From Clostridiales bacterium (GTDB lineage Bacteria; Bacillota; Clostridia; Christensenellales; CAG-138), in contig SFDB01000005.1 in the NCBI GenBank assembly GCA_004558825.1, positions 33,432 to 97,431 of the forward strand: DNA of 64,000 nt, written 5' to 3'. The notes under the pieces were generated by a model, which did not search any database, was not told where the DNA came from, and was given only the letters and a program-made list of their open reading frames with translations. Of the stretch, positions 54,598 through 63,950 are shown piece after piece (the stretch's first letter is position 1; every line of letters starts with the position of its first letter). The position numbers and the translations under genes are program-made.

Positions 54598-55056
54598 ATG
54601 TTTAATTTTATTGTTGCGGCTCTGGGGCTGTACTGCATAGTCGAAGGCATTATCGCCAAAGGCAAGCTTTTTGACTTTGAAAAGGTGAGCGTTACGGCGA
54701 TACCGAGGCTGAAGAAGATAACGCGCTTTTGCCTAATTGTGAGCGGATTGCTCGTTACGCCCGTGGGCGTGCTGGCGCTGCTTGAAATAATCAAGGAAAC
54801 AAGCGCCCTTTACATAATTCCGTGCGTGATAGCGGTGCTGATGTATATAGCGATACCGCTGCTCAAGCTGATATGTGAGGATCCCAAAAAACGTGAGAAG
54901 CCGATGATGACGCCCGAGGAGCGCAGGGCGGCCAGGGAGGCGCAGGAAGCAGCCGAAGCCGGCGATGAGACGGCAGACGCCGAAAAAAGCGAGTTTCCGC
55001 CGCAAAGCGATATCACAAAGGATGACGGAAGCGCGTCAAAGCGTTTCTATGACTGA
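54598..55056 (+). CDS. Small membrane protein, unknown function
   Basis: 152 residues. One N-terminal hydrophobic segment, then two helices (about 40-62 and 67-90), and a polar tail rich in Glu/Ala (ARREAQ-like) of about 55 residues. Start ATG 54598 with GGAGGGA. Between cysS and the sortase-like gene. No recognised domain; it might be a DUF3784-like protein, but this is weak. Confidence 0.7.
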   Translation: MFNFIVAALGLYCIVEGIIAKGKLFDFEKVSVTAIPRLKKITRFCLIVSGLLVTPVGVLALLEIIKETSALYIIPCVIAVLMYIAIPLLKLICEDPKKREKPMMTPEERRAAREAQEAAEAGDETADAEKSEFPPQSDITKDDGSASKRFYD

Positions 55057-55081
55057 CGTTTTTCAAACAAGGAGGTATTGA

Positions 55082-56434
55082 ATGAAAGTTTCAACCGTAT
55101 CTAAGCGCATGAGCCGCGTTTTCGCACTCCTGCTTGCAGCATTGACAGTTATGTCGCTCGTGTCGTGTTCGGGCGATATCAACACGGATAACGAAATAGA
55201 CATAGTGCCGCAGACGCAGGCGCCGACCGCGGAACCAACCGTTGAGCCGACAGTTGAGCCGACGATTGAACCGACGGTTGAGCCCACAATTGAGCCGACA
55301 ACCGCTCCCACGATGACGGCCGACCCTGAGGATAACAAGACGGTTATGCTGGATACGCCGCATTTGGGCGAAATGACTTCGACGGAGGATTTCTTTAAGA
55401 AAGCGTCCTCCGATTCGAGCAAGGTCAAGGGCGCCCGCCAGATAGGAAAGGGCGAAAGCGTTTTAATTCTTGGCACACAGGGCCGCTACTATAAGGTTGA
55501 ATACAGCTTTCTTCAAGGCTTCGTCCCCATGGACAAGGTAAATGATAAGGGAGAAACGTCGGCCGATGCGTTCAGGGCGATACCGTCGTTCGGCACAACG
55601 GAGGACATTGAAGAGAAGGAATATAAGACGAGCACGCTTGTATATTTCCGCGTGAATCCGTATAAGACGTCGCAGCGCGTCGACGGCTGCCTTGAGCTTG
55701 AAAAAGGCGCCAGGGTGAAGGTCAACGGCAAGTGCGGCGACTACTACCGATGTAAGTTCGGCGACTATAAGGGCTACATACTTATCTCCGACCTCAGGGA
55801 AGCGACGGCGGGCGACGACGACGGCAGCGAGGGCGGCGACGGCTCGTATTCCGTTCAGCACGTTATAGACAAGTATAACTGGGCGCACGGCATAAACAAA
55901 GAATGCATAGGCTGGATAAGCGTTCCCGGAACGATTATAGACGCGCCGGTGCTTTACCGGGCGGGAAGCTACTATTACGATAACCATGACCTTTACGGAA
56001 ATAAGCTTGAATCAAGCAAGCGCTACACGATATATTCGTACTGCGGAGTGAACAATAAGGTCGTGACCATTGTCGGCCACAACATGCGTAAATCGGGCAA
56101 GGGCTTCCATGCGCTGCACGATGTGCGCGACCGCCTGAGGAATAATCCGAGCGGCGATAAAACGGTATATTTGAAGCTCGGAGAATACACGAAATGGCAG
56201 ATATGGGCTTGCTTTGAAACGGAACGTAATTCGCCCGAAAGCACGTTCAATTATCTCGCCATGAATCCGAATCCTTCCGACATGTCGGGCTGGATAAGCT
56301 ATGTATGCTCGCACTCCGAGGCGAATCTCGGAAGCGCTTCGGCCTCCGATAAGATAGTCGTGCTTGTGACGTGCGCGCGCAAGTCGGGCGACGGATGGTG
56401 GAGGCTGTATACGTTCCTGAAAGCTGTAAGCTGA
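55082..56434 (+). CDS. Lipoprotein class B sortase-like protein with SH3-like region
   Basis: 450 residues. Signal peptide with lipobox LVSC (Cys near residue 23); Pro/Glu/Thr repeat linker (four to five EPTVEP/EPTIEP units, about 48-76); one or two SH3b-like segments (about 110-240; VLILGTQGRYYKVEYSFLQG, KGARVKVNGKCGDYYRCKFG); then a sortase domain (about 255-450) with IGWISVPGTIIDAPVLYR, IVGHNM (catalytic His), LVTCARKSG (catalytic Cys) and GWWRLY (likely Arg). The SrtB-type features are clear, but anchoring as a lipoprotein instead of by a transmembrane helix is unusual. No LPxTG-type substrate gene is in the window. Confidence 0.82.
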   Translation: MKVSTVSKRMSRVFALLLAALTVMSLVSCSGDINTDNEIDIVPQTQAPTAEPTVEPTVEPTIEPTVEPTIEPTTAPTMTADPEDNKTVMLDTPHLGEMTSTEDFFKKASSDSSKVKGARQIGKGESVLILGTQGRYYKVEYSFLQGFVPMDKVNDKGETSADAFRAIPSFGTTEDIEEKEYKTSTLVYFRVNPYKTSQRVDGCLELEKGARVKVNGKCGDYYRCKFGDYKGYILISDLREATAGDDDGSEGGDGSYSVQHVIDKYNWAHGINKECIGWISVPGTIIDAPVLYRAGSYYYDNHDLYGNKLESSKRYTIYSYCGVNNKVVTIVGHNMRKSGKGFHALHDVRDRLRNNPSGDKTVYLKLGEYTKWQIWACFETERNSPESTFNYLAMNPNPSDMSGWISYVCSHSEANLGSASASDKIVVLVTCARKSGDGWWRLYTFLKAVS

Positions 56435-56474
56435 TGAGCATATCGGATTAAGCCGTAATTCAGCAAAACAGAAA

Positions 56475-56522
56475 CAAAAAATTCCTGCCGTTGGGATGCG
56501 TCCTGCGGCGGGAATTTTGTTT
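56475..56522. terminator. Bidirectional terminator between sortase and asparaginase genes
   Basis: AAATTCCTGCCG / CGGCGGGAATTT stem (12 bp, one G.U), A-rich before and TGTTTT after, serving the convergent genes. Confidence 0.85.
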
Positions 56523-56544
56523 TGATATCGATTTATGATTGATT

Positions 56545-57525
56545 TTACGCTCTCAGCTCGCCGCAAAGATTCGTGAGCATCATTTCGCGTATTTTTGCAC
56601 GGTCGCTCGTCTGCCCGAGCACCCACATGAGCTTTGTCACCGCGGCTTCGGTCGTCATGTCGTATGCGGGGATGATGCCCGCGTCCTTCAGAGGGCGGCT
56701 GACCTCGTAGATATCGGGGGTAGAGGCCTCATAGAGGCATTGCGACGCAAGGATTACGGTTATTCCCTTCTCCATTAGTCTGATTAGGCTTTCTGTGTGG
56801 TCGCGCCTGAAGCTATGAACGCCGCCAAGCCCGAATGCTTCGACTACAACGCCGCGCATACCGCAGGCGGCAAGGCTGTCAAGTATCTCGGGGCTTGTAC
56901 CGGGGATGAGCTTTATAAGCGCCACGCGCGGGTCTATTTTGGGCGAAAAGCTGTAATGCGAAAGCGATGCGGCCGCATTTACATAGCATACCTCGTCGCC
57001 CTCAACTGTGCATACGGGAGGGGTATTTATCGATTCGAAAGCATCGAGAGACGTTGTGCGCGTTTTGACGGCGCGGCAGCCGCTTATAATAATCCCGCCG
57101 AAGCATATGTAAACGCCGCCGCCTATCATTCTTGCGGCCGTAACGGCGTCCCTGAGATTTTTCCTGCCGTCGGAGTCTTCCCGAACTATCGGGTATTGCG
57201 CGCCTGTTATTATTACGGGTATGTCTATCCCTCTAAGCATGAACGAAAGCATGGACGACGTATACGCCATGGTATCAGTGCCATGCGTCAAAACAATTGC
57301 GTCGTATTTCGGACGTATGCCGTCTATGCAGGACGCTATCTGTTGCCACTCCTCGGGCTGAATGTTGGAGCTGTCCATGCTGAAAAGGTCTATGCAGTCT
57401 ATTCCGCCCGTATCTCCGCCGATATACGAGAGCAGGTCGCGCGCCGCAAGCTTCGGCGCAAGCCCTCTTTCCGTCTGTACGCAGGCAATGGTGCCGCCTG
57501 TCGCAATTAAGCAAATTCTGCGCAT
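56545..57525 (-). CDS. ansA: L-asparaginase, type I (AnsA-like)
   Basis: Hydrolyses asparagine to aspartate and ammonia, in the cytoplasm (no signal peptide). 326 residues from the ATG at 57525 (GGAGGACGAA upstream). First catalytic Thr in IATGGTIAC; second in VLTHGTDTMAYT; the lysine region ITGAQYP follows. Length fits type I. Confidence 0.93.
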   Translation of the reverse strand: MRRICLIATGGTIACVQTERGLAPKLAARDLLSYIGGDTGGIDCIDLFSMDSSNIQPEEWQQIASCIDGIRPKYDAIVLTHGTDTMAYTSSMLSFMLRGIDIPVIITGAQYPIVREDSDGRKNLRDAVTAARMIGGGVYICFGGIIISGCRAVKTRTTSLDAFESINTPPVCTVEGDEVCYVNAAASLSHYSFSPKIDPRVALIKLIPGTSPEILDSLAACGMRGVVVEAFGLGGVHSFRRDHTESLIRLMEKGITVILASQCLYEASTPDIYEVSRPLKDAGIIPAYDMTTEAAVTKLMWVLGQTSDRAKIREMMLTNLCGELRA

Positions 57526-57791
57526 TTCGTCCTCCGAATTCCGACTGAATACATTATAACTCTTTATGTATTTTATTTCAAACACGGTTTGCGGCATAGG
57601 GCACAATGTGTAACGATTCTGACAATATTATGTCAAATGACCGAACTGATTGATTTGCGCGAAACACGATGATAAGGTAATAACAGCGACGAAAAATCTA
57701 TAGCACCGCCGAACAAATCAGGCGCGAAAGGTTTTCGATGCTCCGCACAACCTGCGGATATACGCGTTCAAAACAAGGAGGGATTGATGTG

Positions 57792-58649
57792 ATGAGAAGA
57801 TTTTCCGCCATACTGATGTCGATTATGACCATGTTTATTTGCGCATGTTCGACGACCGTGAACGAAGACGGCCGGACGCCGCCGCCAACTCCCGCCAAGG
57901 AGGTTAATAACTCGCCGCACATCTCGGACGCCGAGACGACGGAGCCCTACGACGGGGAAAATTTCAGCGTGATGGGCATCGAGTATCCCGCAACGTGCGT
58001 TGGCTTTAAGTTTACGCAGCCTATAAACAGCATTGACGAGCTGGCGGAGCTCAAGCAGTTCAACGCGGTGCGCGAGCTTGACATAATGCTCGGCGACGAA
58101 TTTGAGGGGCTTGAGAAGCTTGCGGAGTACAGCGGCCTGACCACCCTGAAGCTTTGCAATTACAGGGGAACGCTCGCCCCGCTTTGCGAGCTGAAGGAGC
58201 TTAAATCGCTCGTGCTTTCATATTGCGGCGGTGTCGATCTCTCCGAGCTTGCCGGCTCGTCCGTCGAGACGCTTGTGATATGGAAGGACGCAGCGCCCGA
58301 CCTGAGCGGGCTGAAGAAGTTGAAGAGCCTTAAAAAGCTCGTTATTCAGCATTGCCACGGCAAATCGTCGGATCGTGAAATGATGCCCGCTTCGCTTCAT
58401 TTCTATCGGCTTGATCCCGTTGAGATAAGCGTGGAGGACATACTTGCATGCGAATCGCTCGAAGAGCTTATGATAGTATGCGACAATATGATTGTCGGAA
58501 ACATGGAAATAGAAAAGATATTCGTGCGCTCGGAGGAGGACAAGGCGCCGGAATGGGCGGCGCTAACGGCGGAGCAAGCGGAAATGCTTCTTGAGAGGGG
58601 CATAACGATATGCTACTCAACGGTCACGGAAGAAATGGCGCTTTCGTGA
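57792..58649 (+). CDS. Leucine-rich-repeat lipoprotein
   Basis: 285 residues. Lipobox FICAC near residue 16. Leucine-rich repeats at about 80-190 (ELKELKSLVLSYCGGVDLSE, LKKLKSLKKLVIQHC). A further repeat-like segment near 225 (EDILACESLEELMIVCD). Start 57792 with AAGGAGGG; GTG 57789 is possible. Cell-surface exposed; no binding partner evident. Confidence 0.78.
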   Translation: MRRFSAILMSIMTMFICACSTTVNEDGRTPPPTPAKEVNNSPHISDAETTEPYDGENFSVMGIEYPATCVGFKFTQPINSIDELAELKQFNAVRELDIMLGDEFEGLEKLAEYSGLTTLKLCNYRGTLAPLCELKELKSLVLSYCGGVDLSELAGSSVETLVIWKDAAPDLSGLKKLKSLKKLVIQHCHGKSSDREMMPASLHFYRLDPVEISVEDILACESLEELMIVCDNMIVGNMEIEKIFVRSEEDKAPEWAALTAEQAEMLLERGITICYSTVTEEMALS

Positions 58650-58704
58650 TACGATATGCGATGAAAAAACTGCCTTAAAAGGGTCCGGCAGAGCAAAAGA
58701 GCCG

Positions 58705-58731
58705 AAAAAGCGGCCGCAGGGCTGCTTTTTC
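58705..58731 (+). terminator. Terminator of the LRR lipoprotein gene
   Basis: AAAAAGCGGC-cgcagg-GCTGCTTTTT (one G.U), followed by C. A second stem CTGCC/GGCAG lies at 58670-58691. Confidence 0.8.
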
Positions 58732-58873
58732 AATGCCTTACAGCATGTCGGCTGCGAAAACCGGGCCGTGCGGCGCGTATCCCACGCCCATGCTTCTCTT
58801 TAGCTATATGCTTTATTTCTCAAATAGTGTATAATAATACGAATCGGATTTTCAATACATGGAGGTGCATATC

Positions 58874-59872
58874 ATGATCGGCGGCGCAATGCTGGGCGCG
58901 GAAGCGTCAACGGCCGTAGCGTTTACGATACCGTCTTTGGGATTGACCGTAAGATGGTACGGCATTTTTATTGCGGTCGGCATAATACTTTCGGTTATAC
59001 TCGGCTGTATAGAGGTTAAGCGTCAGAAGCTCAACAAGGATACGATGTATGACGTTTGCCTTTATGCGGTGCCACTCGGAGTTATATTCGCAAGGCTGTA
59101 TTACGTCCTGTTCAGGCTCGGCGAATATATGGACAACCCTATAGAAATACTCTATATCTGGAAAGGCGGGCTTGCGATATACGGCGCTGTTATAGGCGGA
59201 CTGCTAGGAATATTCATTTATTCGCGCGTAAAGAAAGTGCGCTTCCTGAAAATAGCCGACCTCATAACACCCGGCCTCGTTTTGTCGCAGGCAATAGGCC
59301 GCTGGGGCAATTTTATGAATCAGGAGGCATACGGCCCGCTCGTAACTAACCCCTCTCACATGTGGTTCCCGCTGGCTGTTACGCTTGATTCGGGAGAGGT
59401 CCATTACGCGACGTTCTTTTACGAGTCTGCATGGTGCTTTATAATATTTATAGCGCTCTGGTTTTTCCTGCGCAAGCGTAAAAAGCATGACGGCGACCTT
59501 ATGCTTTACTATGTGCTGCTCTACTCGTTTGAGCGCATGTTTGTAGAGGGGCTGCGCGAGGACAGCCTCTGGCTCGTGGGCAATGCGGAAACAGGCGGAA
59601 TACGCGTCTCGCAGCTTTTGAGCTTTATATTGTTTGCAGCGACGCTCGCGTTTATAATCGTGCGGGCGGTGCGTGAAAAGAAGATTGGCCATCCCGTGTG
59701 GCCAAAGCCCGAAGCAGCAAGCAGCGGCGACGAGCAAGTCTGCGAGAACAACACGGACTCCGATAAGCCTGAAGAAGGCGGCGAATCGGAAACCGGCGAC
59801 AGCGCGGAAAGCGAAGAGCACGGCGATACATGCGGCACGGAGCATGAGAGAGCGGAAGGAGAAACAAAATGA
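58874..59872 (+). CDS. lgt: Prolipoprotein diacylglyceryl transferase
   Basis: Adds diacylglycerol to lipobox cysteines, the first step of lipoprotein maturation. 332 residues from the ATG at 58874 (GGAGGTG upstream). Seven helices; signature IGRWGNFMNQEAYG near residue 142. The last ~55 residues are an acidic Glu/Asp/Ser tail (SDKPEEGGESETGDSAESEE), beyond the usual end. -10 TATAAT at 58830. Overlaps pncB by 4 bases. At least six lipoprotein genes in this window depend on it. Confidence 0.95.
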   Translation: MIGGAMLGAEASTAVAFTIPSLGLTVRWYGIFIAVGIILSVILGCIEVKRQKLNKDTMYDVCLYAVPLGVIFARLYYVLFRLGEYMDNPIEILYIWKGGLAIYGAVIGGLLGIFIYSRVKKVRFLKIADLITPGLVLSQAIGRWGNFMNQEAYGPLVTNPSHMWFPLAVTLDSGEVHYATFFYESAWCFIIFIALWFFLRKRKKHDGDLMLYYVLLYSFERMFVEGLREDSLWLVGNAETGGIRVSQLLSFILFAATLAFIIVRAVREKKIGHPVWPKPEAASSGDEQVCENNTDSDKPEEGGESETGDSAESEEHGDTCGTEHERAEGETK

Positions 59873-61308
59873 GAAATCTCACGATGATGACAGACCTGTA
59901 TCAGCTCACAATGATGTACGGCTACTACAGGCACGGCATGGCGAGCAATACGGCCGTGTTCGACCTTTTCTACAGGAAAAACTTTCAGGACAGCGCTTTC
60001 GCTGTTATGGCGGGAACTCAGTCGCTGATTGAATACATAAACGACCTTTGCTTCACTGACGAAGACATAGAGTATCTGCGCGGTCTGAATCTTTTCGACG
60101 AGGAATTTCTGTGCGTGCTGAAAAACATGCGCTTCACGGGCGAAATATACGCCATGGAGGAGGGCAGCATAGTATTTCCGCATGAGCCTCTCGTAAGGGT
60201 AAAGGCGCCAATAATCGAGGCACAGCTCATTGAAACGACGATACTCAATCTTGTAAACCATCAGACGCTTATCGCAACCAAGGCGAACAGGGTGTGCTAT
60301 GCCGCGAACGGTTCAAGCGTGCTCGAATTTGGCTTGAGGCGTGCGCAGGGCCCCGATGCGGGCATATACGGCGCGCGGGCGTCCATAGTAGGCGGATGCG
60401 ACGCCACGAGCAATGTGCTTGCGGGCAAAATGTTTGACATCGCTGTTAAGGGCACGCATGCGCACAGTTGGGTGATGAGCTTCCCGACGGAGCTTGACGC
60501 CTTCCGCGCGTACGCCGATGTATTCCCCGATTCATGTATGCTTCTCGTCGATACATACGATACGATACGCAGCGGTATACCGAACGCCATAAAAGTTTTT
60601 GACGAGCTGAGGGAGAAGGGCTACGAGCCTGTGGGAATAAGGCTCGATTCCGGTGACCTCGCCTATCTTTCAAAGCGCGCGCGTAAAATGCTCGACGAAG
60701 CGGGCTATGAGAACGCGAAAATATTTGTTTCGGGCGACCTTGACGAGCATGTGATATACGATTTACGGGCGCAGGGCGCAAAGATAGACGTATACGGCGT
60801 CGGAACAAAGCTCATAACATCGGCAGATAATCCCGCTCTCGGCGGAGTATACAAGATGGCAGCGGAGATCGTTGACGGCGAGCTTGTGCCTAAGATGAAG
60901 CTGAGCGATAACCCCGAAAAGATGACGCTGCCGGGCTATAAGAAGGTGCTTCGCCTGTACAGCAACAAGACGGGCAAGGCACTTGCCGACCTTATCGCGC
61001 TTGACGACGAACAGCTCGACGGCACAAAGCCGCTAAAGCTATACCATCCCGAGCAGACGTACAAGACTATAACGGTGCGCGATTTTACGGTGCGCGAAAT
61101 GCTCGTGCCTATATTCAAGGATGGCAAACAGGTGTACACATCGCCGTCGCTCAAGGAAATAAAGGCGTATGCCATGCGCGAGCTTGATACGTTCTGGGAG
61201 GAGAGCAAGCGCCTGTTGAATCCGCACGAGTTTAAGGTCGATATTTCCGACAGGCTATACGACATGAGGAAGCAGCTTATATGGAAGCTTGCAAACAGAA
61301 AAGACTGA
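59869..61308 (+). CDS. pncB: Nicotinate phosphoribosyltransferase
   Basis: NAD salvage: nicotinate + PRPP + ATP gives nicotinate mononucleotide. 479 residues. N-terminal MTDLYQLTMMYGYYRHG; active-site histidine region VKGTHAHSWVMSF; LDSGDLAYLSKRAR and VYGVGTKLITS. The ATG overlaps the lgt stop (ATGA). Full length; start RBS AAGGAG is inside the lgt end. Confidence 0.96.
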   Translation: MRNLTMMTDLYQLTMMYGYYRHGMASNTAVFDLFYRKNFQDSAFAVMAGTQSLIEYINDLCFTDEDIEYLRGLNLFDEEFLCVLKNMRFTGEIYAMEEGSIVFPHEPLVRVKAPIIEAQLIETTILNLVNHQTLIATKANRVCYAANGSSVLEFGLRRAQGPDAGIYGARASIVGGCDATSNVLAGKMFDIAVKGTHAHSWVMSFPTELDAFRAYADVFPDSCMLLVDTYDTIRSGIPNAIKVFDELREKGYEPVGIRLDSGDLAYLSKRARKMLDEAGYENAKIFVSGDLDEHVIYDLRAQGAKIDVYGVGTKLITSADNPALGGVYKMAAEIVDGELVPKMKLSDNPEKMTLPGYKKVLRLYSNKTGKALADLIALDDEQLDGTKPLKLYHPEQTYKTITVRDFTVREMLVPIFKDGKQVYTSPSLKEIKAYAMRELDTFWEESKRLLNPHEFKVDISDRLYDMRKQLIWKLANRKD

Positions 61309-61841
61309 TGCACACGGCAAGGCTTAAATATGCGGCGGTCGCTTTTATAATGGCAGCGCTTGCTTTTGCCGCAGGCTGCATGGCCGCGCGACCCGAGCTT
61401 GTGCCCGAATATACTATCGAGCCGGTTGTTGAGGAAACGTCGGAACCGATGCCGAGCGAAACGCCCGAAGCAACGCCATTCGCTGCCGAAGAGCCAACCG
61501 TCGATGCGCTCGGAAATGCGATAGACGGCGCCGACCACTATGAACGGTACATAACGTTCCGCAATGTGCAGGTGTATGAAGACGTCGGCGATACGTTTCT
61601 CGACTGCGTTATCTACAATAGCTATCCCCGTGACATTATATGCGCCGTGTCGGCCGTGTTCCGCGACAAGGACGGCAATGCCGCTGCGACGGGAAGCCTT
61701 AGAAGCGGCGACGGGCAGTATATACTCGTTCTCAAGCCCGGCGAAAACAGAGCGTATGCCCGAATGGATACCGATACATCGCTGCTTGGATTCGACGTCG
61801 AGCTGACTTTCGATGCGTCAATGGGCGTACGTCCGTCGTAA
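61308..61841 (+). CDS. Small lipoprotein, unknown function
   Basis: 177 residues from the ATG at 61308 (TGATG overlap with pncB stop). An in-frame ATG at 61281 has a better RBS and would add 9 residues. Signal peptide with lipobox FAAGC. A Glu/Pro/Thr linker (VPEYTIEPVVEETSEPMPSE), then a beta-rich domain of about 90 residues (HYERYITFRNVQVYEDVGDT) reminiscent of FxLYD-type immunoglobulin-like folds. Function unknown. Confidence 0.75.
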   Translation: MHTARLKYAAVAFIMAALAFAAGCMAARPELVPEYTIEPVVEETSEPMPSETPEATPFAAEEPTVDALGNAIDGADHYERYITFRNVQVYEDVGDTFLDCVIYNSYPRDIICAVSAVFRDKDGNAAATGSLRSGDGQYILVLKPGENRAYARMDTDTSLLGFDVELTFDASMGVRPS

Positions 61842-61904
61842 ACGGCGTTTGCTTTTAAGGATGCGGTGCGATATAATTCAACGAATACATAATAGGAGAA
61901 TAGA

Positions 61905-62882
61905 ATGATGAAAAAAAGAATGATTTGTTTTGCCGCCGCTGTGCTCATGATAACGGGCGCTTTACTTGCGTGCGGATGTAGCTGCAATCAGAAGGTGAAT
62001 CCCAAAATTGCCGTACTTTTGCCGTCGTCGGATGAACTGCTCGACGAGGGCATGAAAGCCGAGCTTAATTCGACGCTCGAGAGCCTCAGCGGCCAGTACG
62101 GAATCGAATATATCATGAATGAATACGCGACGCAGGCGGAGATGAATGAGTTTATAAACATACTCGTGGGTTGGAAGCCCAACGCCGTAGTGATGATGCC
62201 CGTAGACGCCGATGAGGCGGCCGATTCTGCCAATCTCATACTCGATGCGGAGCTTGCGCTCATACTCCTTGACAAGCCGATAGTCGGTGTGAAGCCTACA
62301 GCTCTTACGTTCTCGGGCGAAAGCAGGACGTACGAAGAGCTTGCAGACGACGCTGCCGCCGCAATACAGGTTTTCAAGACTGAAAACAAGCTTGAGAATA
62401 TAAATTGCATTGAGCTTGTGTCAAAAGGAGACGATTCGAAAAACTTTACGGCATCGGTGAACGCAAAGCTTGACGGCGCCGAGGTTATTGCATCGCTTGA
62501 ATGCGCAGACACAACGTATGAATCGGCGAAGGAGGCCGTCAAGGCATGGCTGGACGCGACGGACAGGAAGGTAATAGAAAAGCTCAATGTTTGCATAGCC
62601 GATGATGACGCCATGGCCCGCGGCGCTATGGATGCGTTCCACGAGTATGATAAGGGCAAGCTGAGAGTGAAGCTCATTGTCGGTGCAGGCGGAGAGGCGG
62701 ACGTTTACGGTCAAAGCAAGCTTGGCGGCGCAACGTATATCACATATGCAGCTCAAAGAGATCTCTACATAGCGATGCTTGAATACGCTGCAGACATAGC
62801 CGTCGGCAATACGACGTTTGACACCGCAGCGCTTAACGAGTACGAATGCAGATACGCCGTTGTAACGATGAAGAAGAAATAA
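61905..62882 (+). CDS. Sugar-type substrate-binding lipoprotein, no transporter genes nearby
   Basis: 325 residues. Lipobox ACGC near residue 25. Periplasmic-binding-protein (type 1, RbsB/LacI-like) fold: KIAVLLPSSDELLDEGM start, the AVVMMPVDADEA and LILLDKPI strands. No ABC ATPase or permease genes are adjacent. deoC follows 9 bases after its stop. It probably binds ribose, deoxyribose or a nucleoside, but could be a sensor subunit. RBS AGGAG. Confidence 0.8.
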   Translation: MMKKRMICFAAAVLMITGALLACGCSCNQKVNPKIAVLLPSSDELLDEGMKAELNSTLESLSGQYGIEYIMNEYATQAEMNEFINILVGWKPNAVVMMPVDADEAADSANLILDAELALILLDKPIVGVKPTALTFSGESRTYEELADDAAAAIQVFKTENKLENINCIELVSKGDDSKNFTASVNAKLDGAEVIASLECADTTYESAKEAVKAWLDATDRKVIEKLNVCIADDDAMARGAMDAFHEYDKGKLRVKLIVGAGGEADVYGQSKLGGATYITYAAQRDLYIAMLEYAADIAVGNTTFDTAALNEYECRYAVVTMKKK

Positions 62883-62891
62883 GGTGCGTAT

Positions 62892-63539
62892 ATGAAGCTC
62901 AACAGGTTTATAGATCATACCCTTCTCAAGCCCGATGCGACGCGCGAGCAGGTAAAAAAGCTCTGCGAAGAAGCGGCAAAATATAATTTCAAGAGCGTAT
63001 GCGTTAACTCATCGAACGCTCAGTACGCAGCCGAGTTTTTGCATGGCACGGACGTTGACGTATGCTGTGTTGTCGGCTTTCCGCTCGGCGCTTCACTGAG
63101 CGATGTTAAGGCATACGAGGCAAGGCGCTGCATTGAGCTCGGCGCGAAGGAAATTGACATGGTCATAAACATAGGACGGGCCAAAGACGGCGATTGGGAC
63201 TATGTTGAAGACGACATACGCGCTGTCGTTACCGCAGCAAGCGGCCATGCGCTCGTGAAGGTTATAATTGAGACCTGCCTTCTGACGGACGAAGAAAAGA
63301 TTAAAGCGTGTGAATGCGCAGAGCACGCAGGCGCCGATTTTGTCAAGACATCCACAGGCTTTTCCAATGGCGGAGCGACATGCGCGGATGTTGCCCTTAT
63401 GCGCGGCGCTGTTGGCGACCGTCTCGGCGTAAAGGCTTCAGGCGGCATTCGCACGCGCGATGACGCCGAGGCGATGATATCTGCCGGCGCATCACGCATA
63501 GGCGCGAGCGCATCTGTAAGCATTGTAAAAGGCGAATAA
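62892..63539 (+). CDS. deoC: Deoxyribose-phosphate aldolase
   Basis: Splits 2-deoxyribose 5-phosphate into glyceraldehyde 3-phosphate and acetaldehyde. 215 residues. [11 protein letters not shown] start; catalytic Lys in DFVKTSTGF near residue 151; VKASGGIRT. Full length. Right after the binding lipoprotein, so it is part of a two-gene unit. RBS AAGGTG. Confidence 0.96.
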   Translation: MKLNRFIDHTLLKPDATREQVKKLCEEAAKYNFKSVCVNSSNAQYAAEFLHGTDVDVCCVVGFPLGASLSDVKAYEARRCIELGAKEIDMVINIGRAKDGDWDYVEDDIRAVVTAASGHALVKVIIETCLLTDEEKIKACECAEHAGADFVKTSTGFSNGGATCADVALMRGAVGDRLGVKASGGIRTRDDAEAMISAGASRIGASASVSIVKGE

Positions 63540-63609
63540 TATGCGCGGAAAGAGTCGATAAAGCTTACTCTTGTGCCTATGTAGCGTTTTGATATTTAGA
63601 ACCGAAAAG

Positions 63610-63646
63610 AAGCCATGCTCGGAGCAACTTCCAAGCGTGGCTTTTT
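63610..63646 (+). terminator. Terminator of deoC
   Basis: AAGCCATGCT / AGCGTGGCTT stem (one mismatch or G.U) with TTTTTG after it. Confidence 0.82.
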
Positions 63647-63782
63647 GTTTATATGTTTTTCACATGTTGAATGCGAATTTTCGCATACTTACTGTCATTG
63701 CACCCCATCTCGGGGGCGGGGGCGAGTCCCTCTGCGTAATCAAACACCCAAGCTTTTTCAGACCTCCGAGCGCGGCGAGCGG

Positions 63783-63830
63783 GGCGGCGCAGCCGCCGCG
63801 CCCGCAAGGGCGCAGGCTTCCGCAGGAAGC
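63783..63830. repeat. Tandem GC-rich hairpins with GCA/GCAA loops
   Basis: Three adjacent stems: GGCGGC-gca-GCCGCC (63783-63797), GCGCCC-gcaa-GGGCGC (63798-63813) and GCTTCC-gca-GGAAGC (63816-63830). They sit in an otherwise uncalled stretch from 63647 to the window end, with no supported complete gene. Confidence 0.6.
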
Positions 63831-63928
63831 GCGAGCCGCGCGTAGCATGTGCAATTTCAAACTCGTTTATGGCGTCATGAGCTAAGCCGTTTTTTGACGC
63901 AATGCGTTAAACCGGCTTTCATATTAAC

Positions 63929-63950
63929 GGCCGCCGATTTCTCGGCGGCC
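63929..63950. terminator. GC hairpin near the window edge
   Basis: GGCCGCCGA-tttc-TCGGCGGCC, a 9-bp perfect stem. It could terminate a minus-strand gene entering from the right: a short open reading (GAG CTT GCC CAG CAA TAA) ends at 63976. The product cannot be identified from so few residues. Confidence 0.4.
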
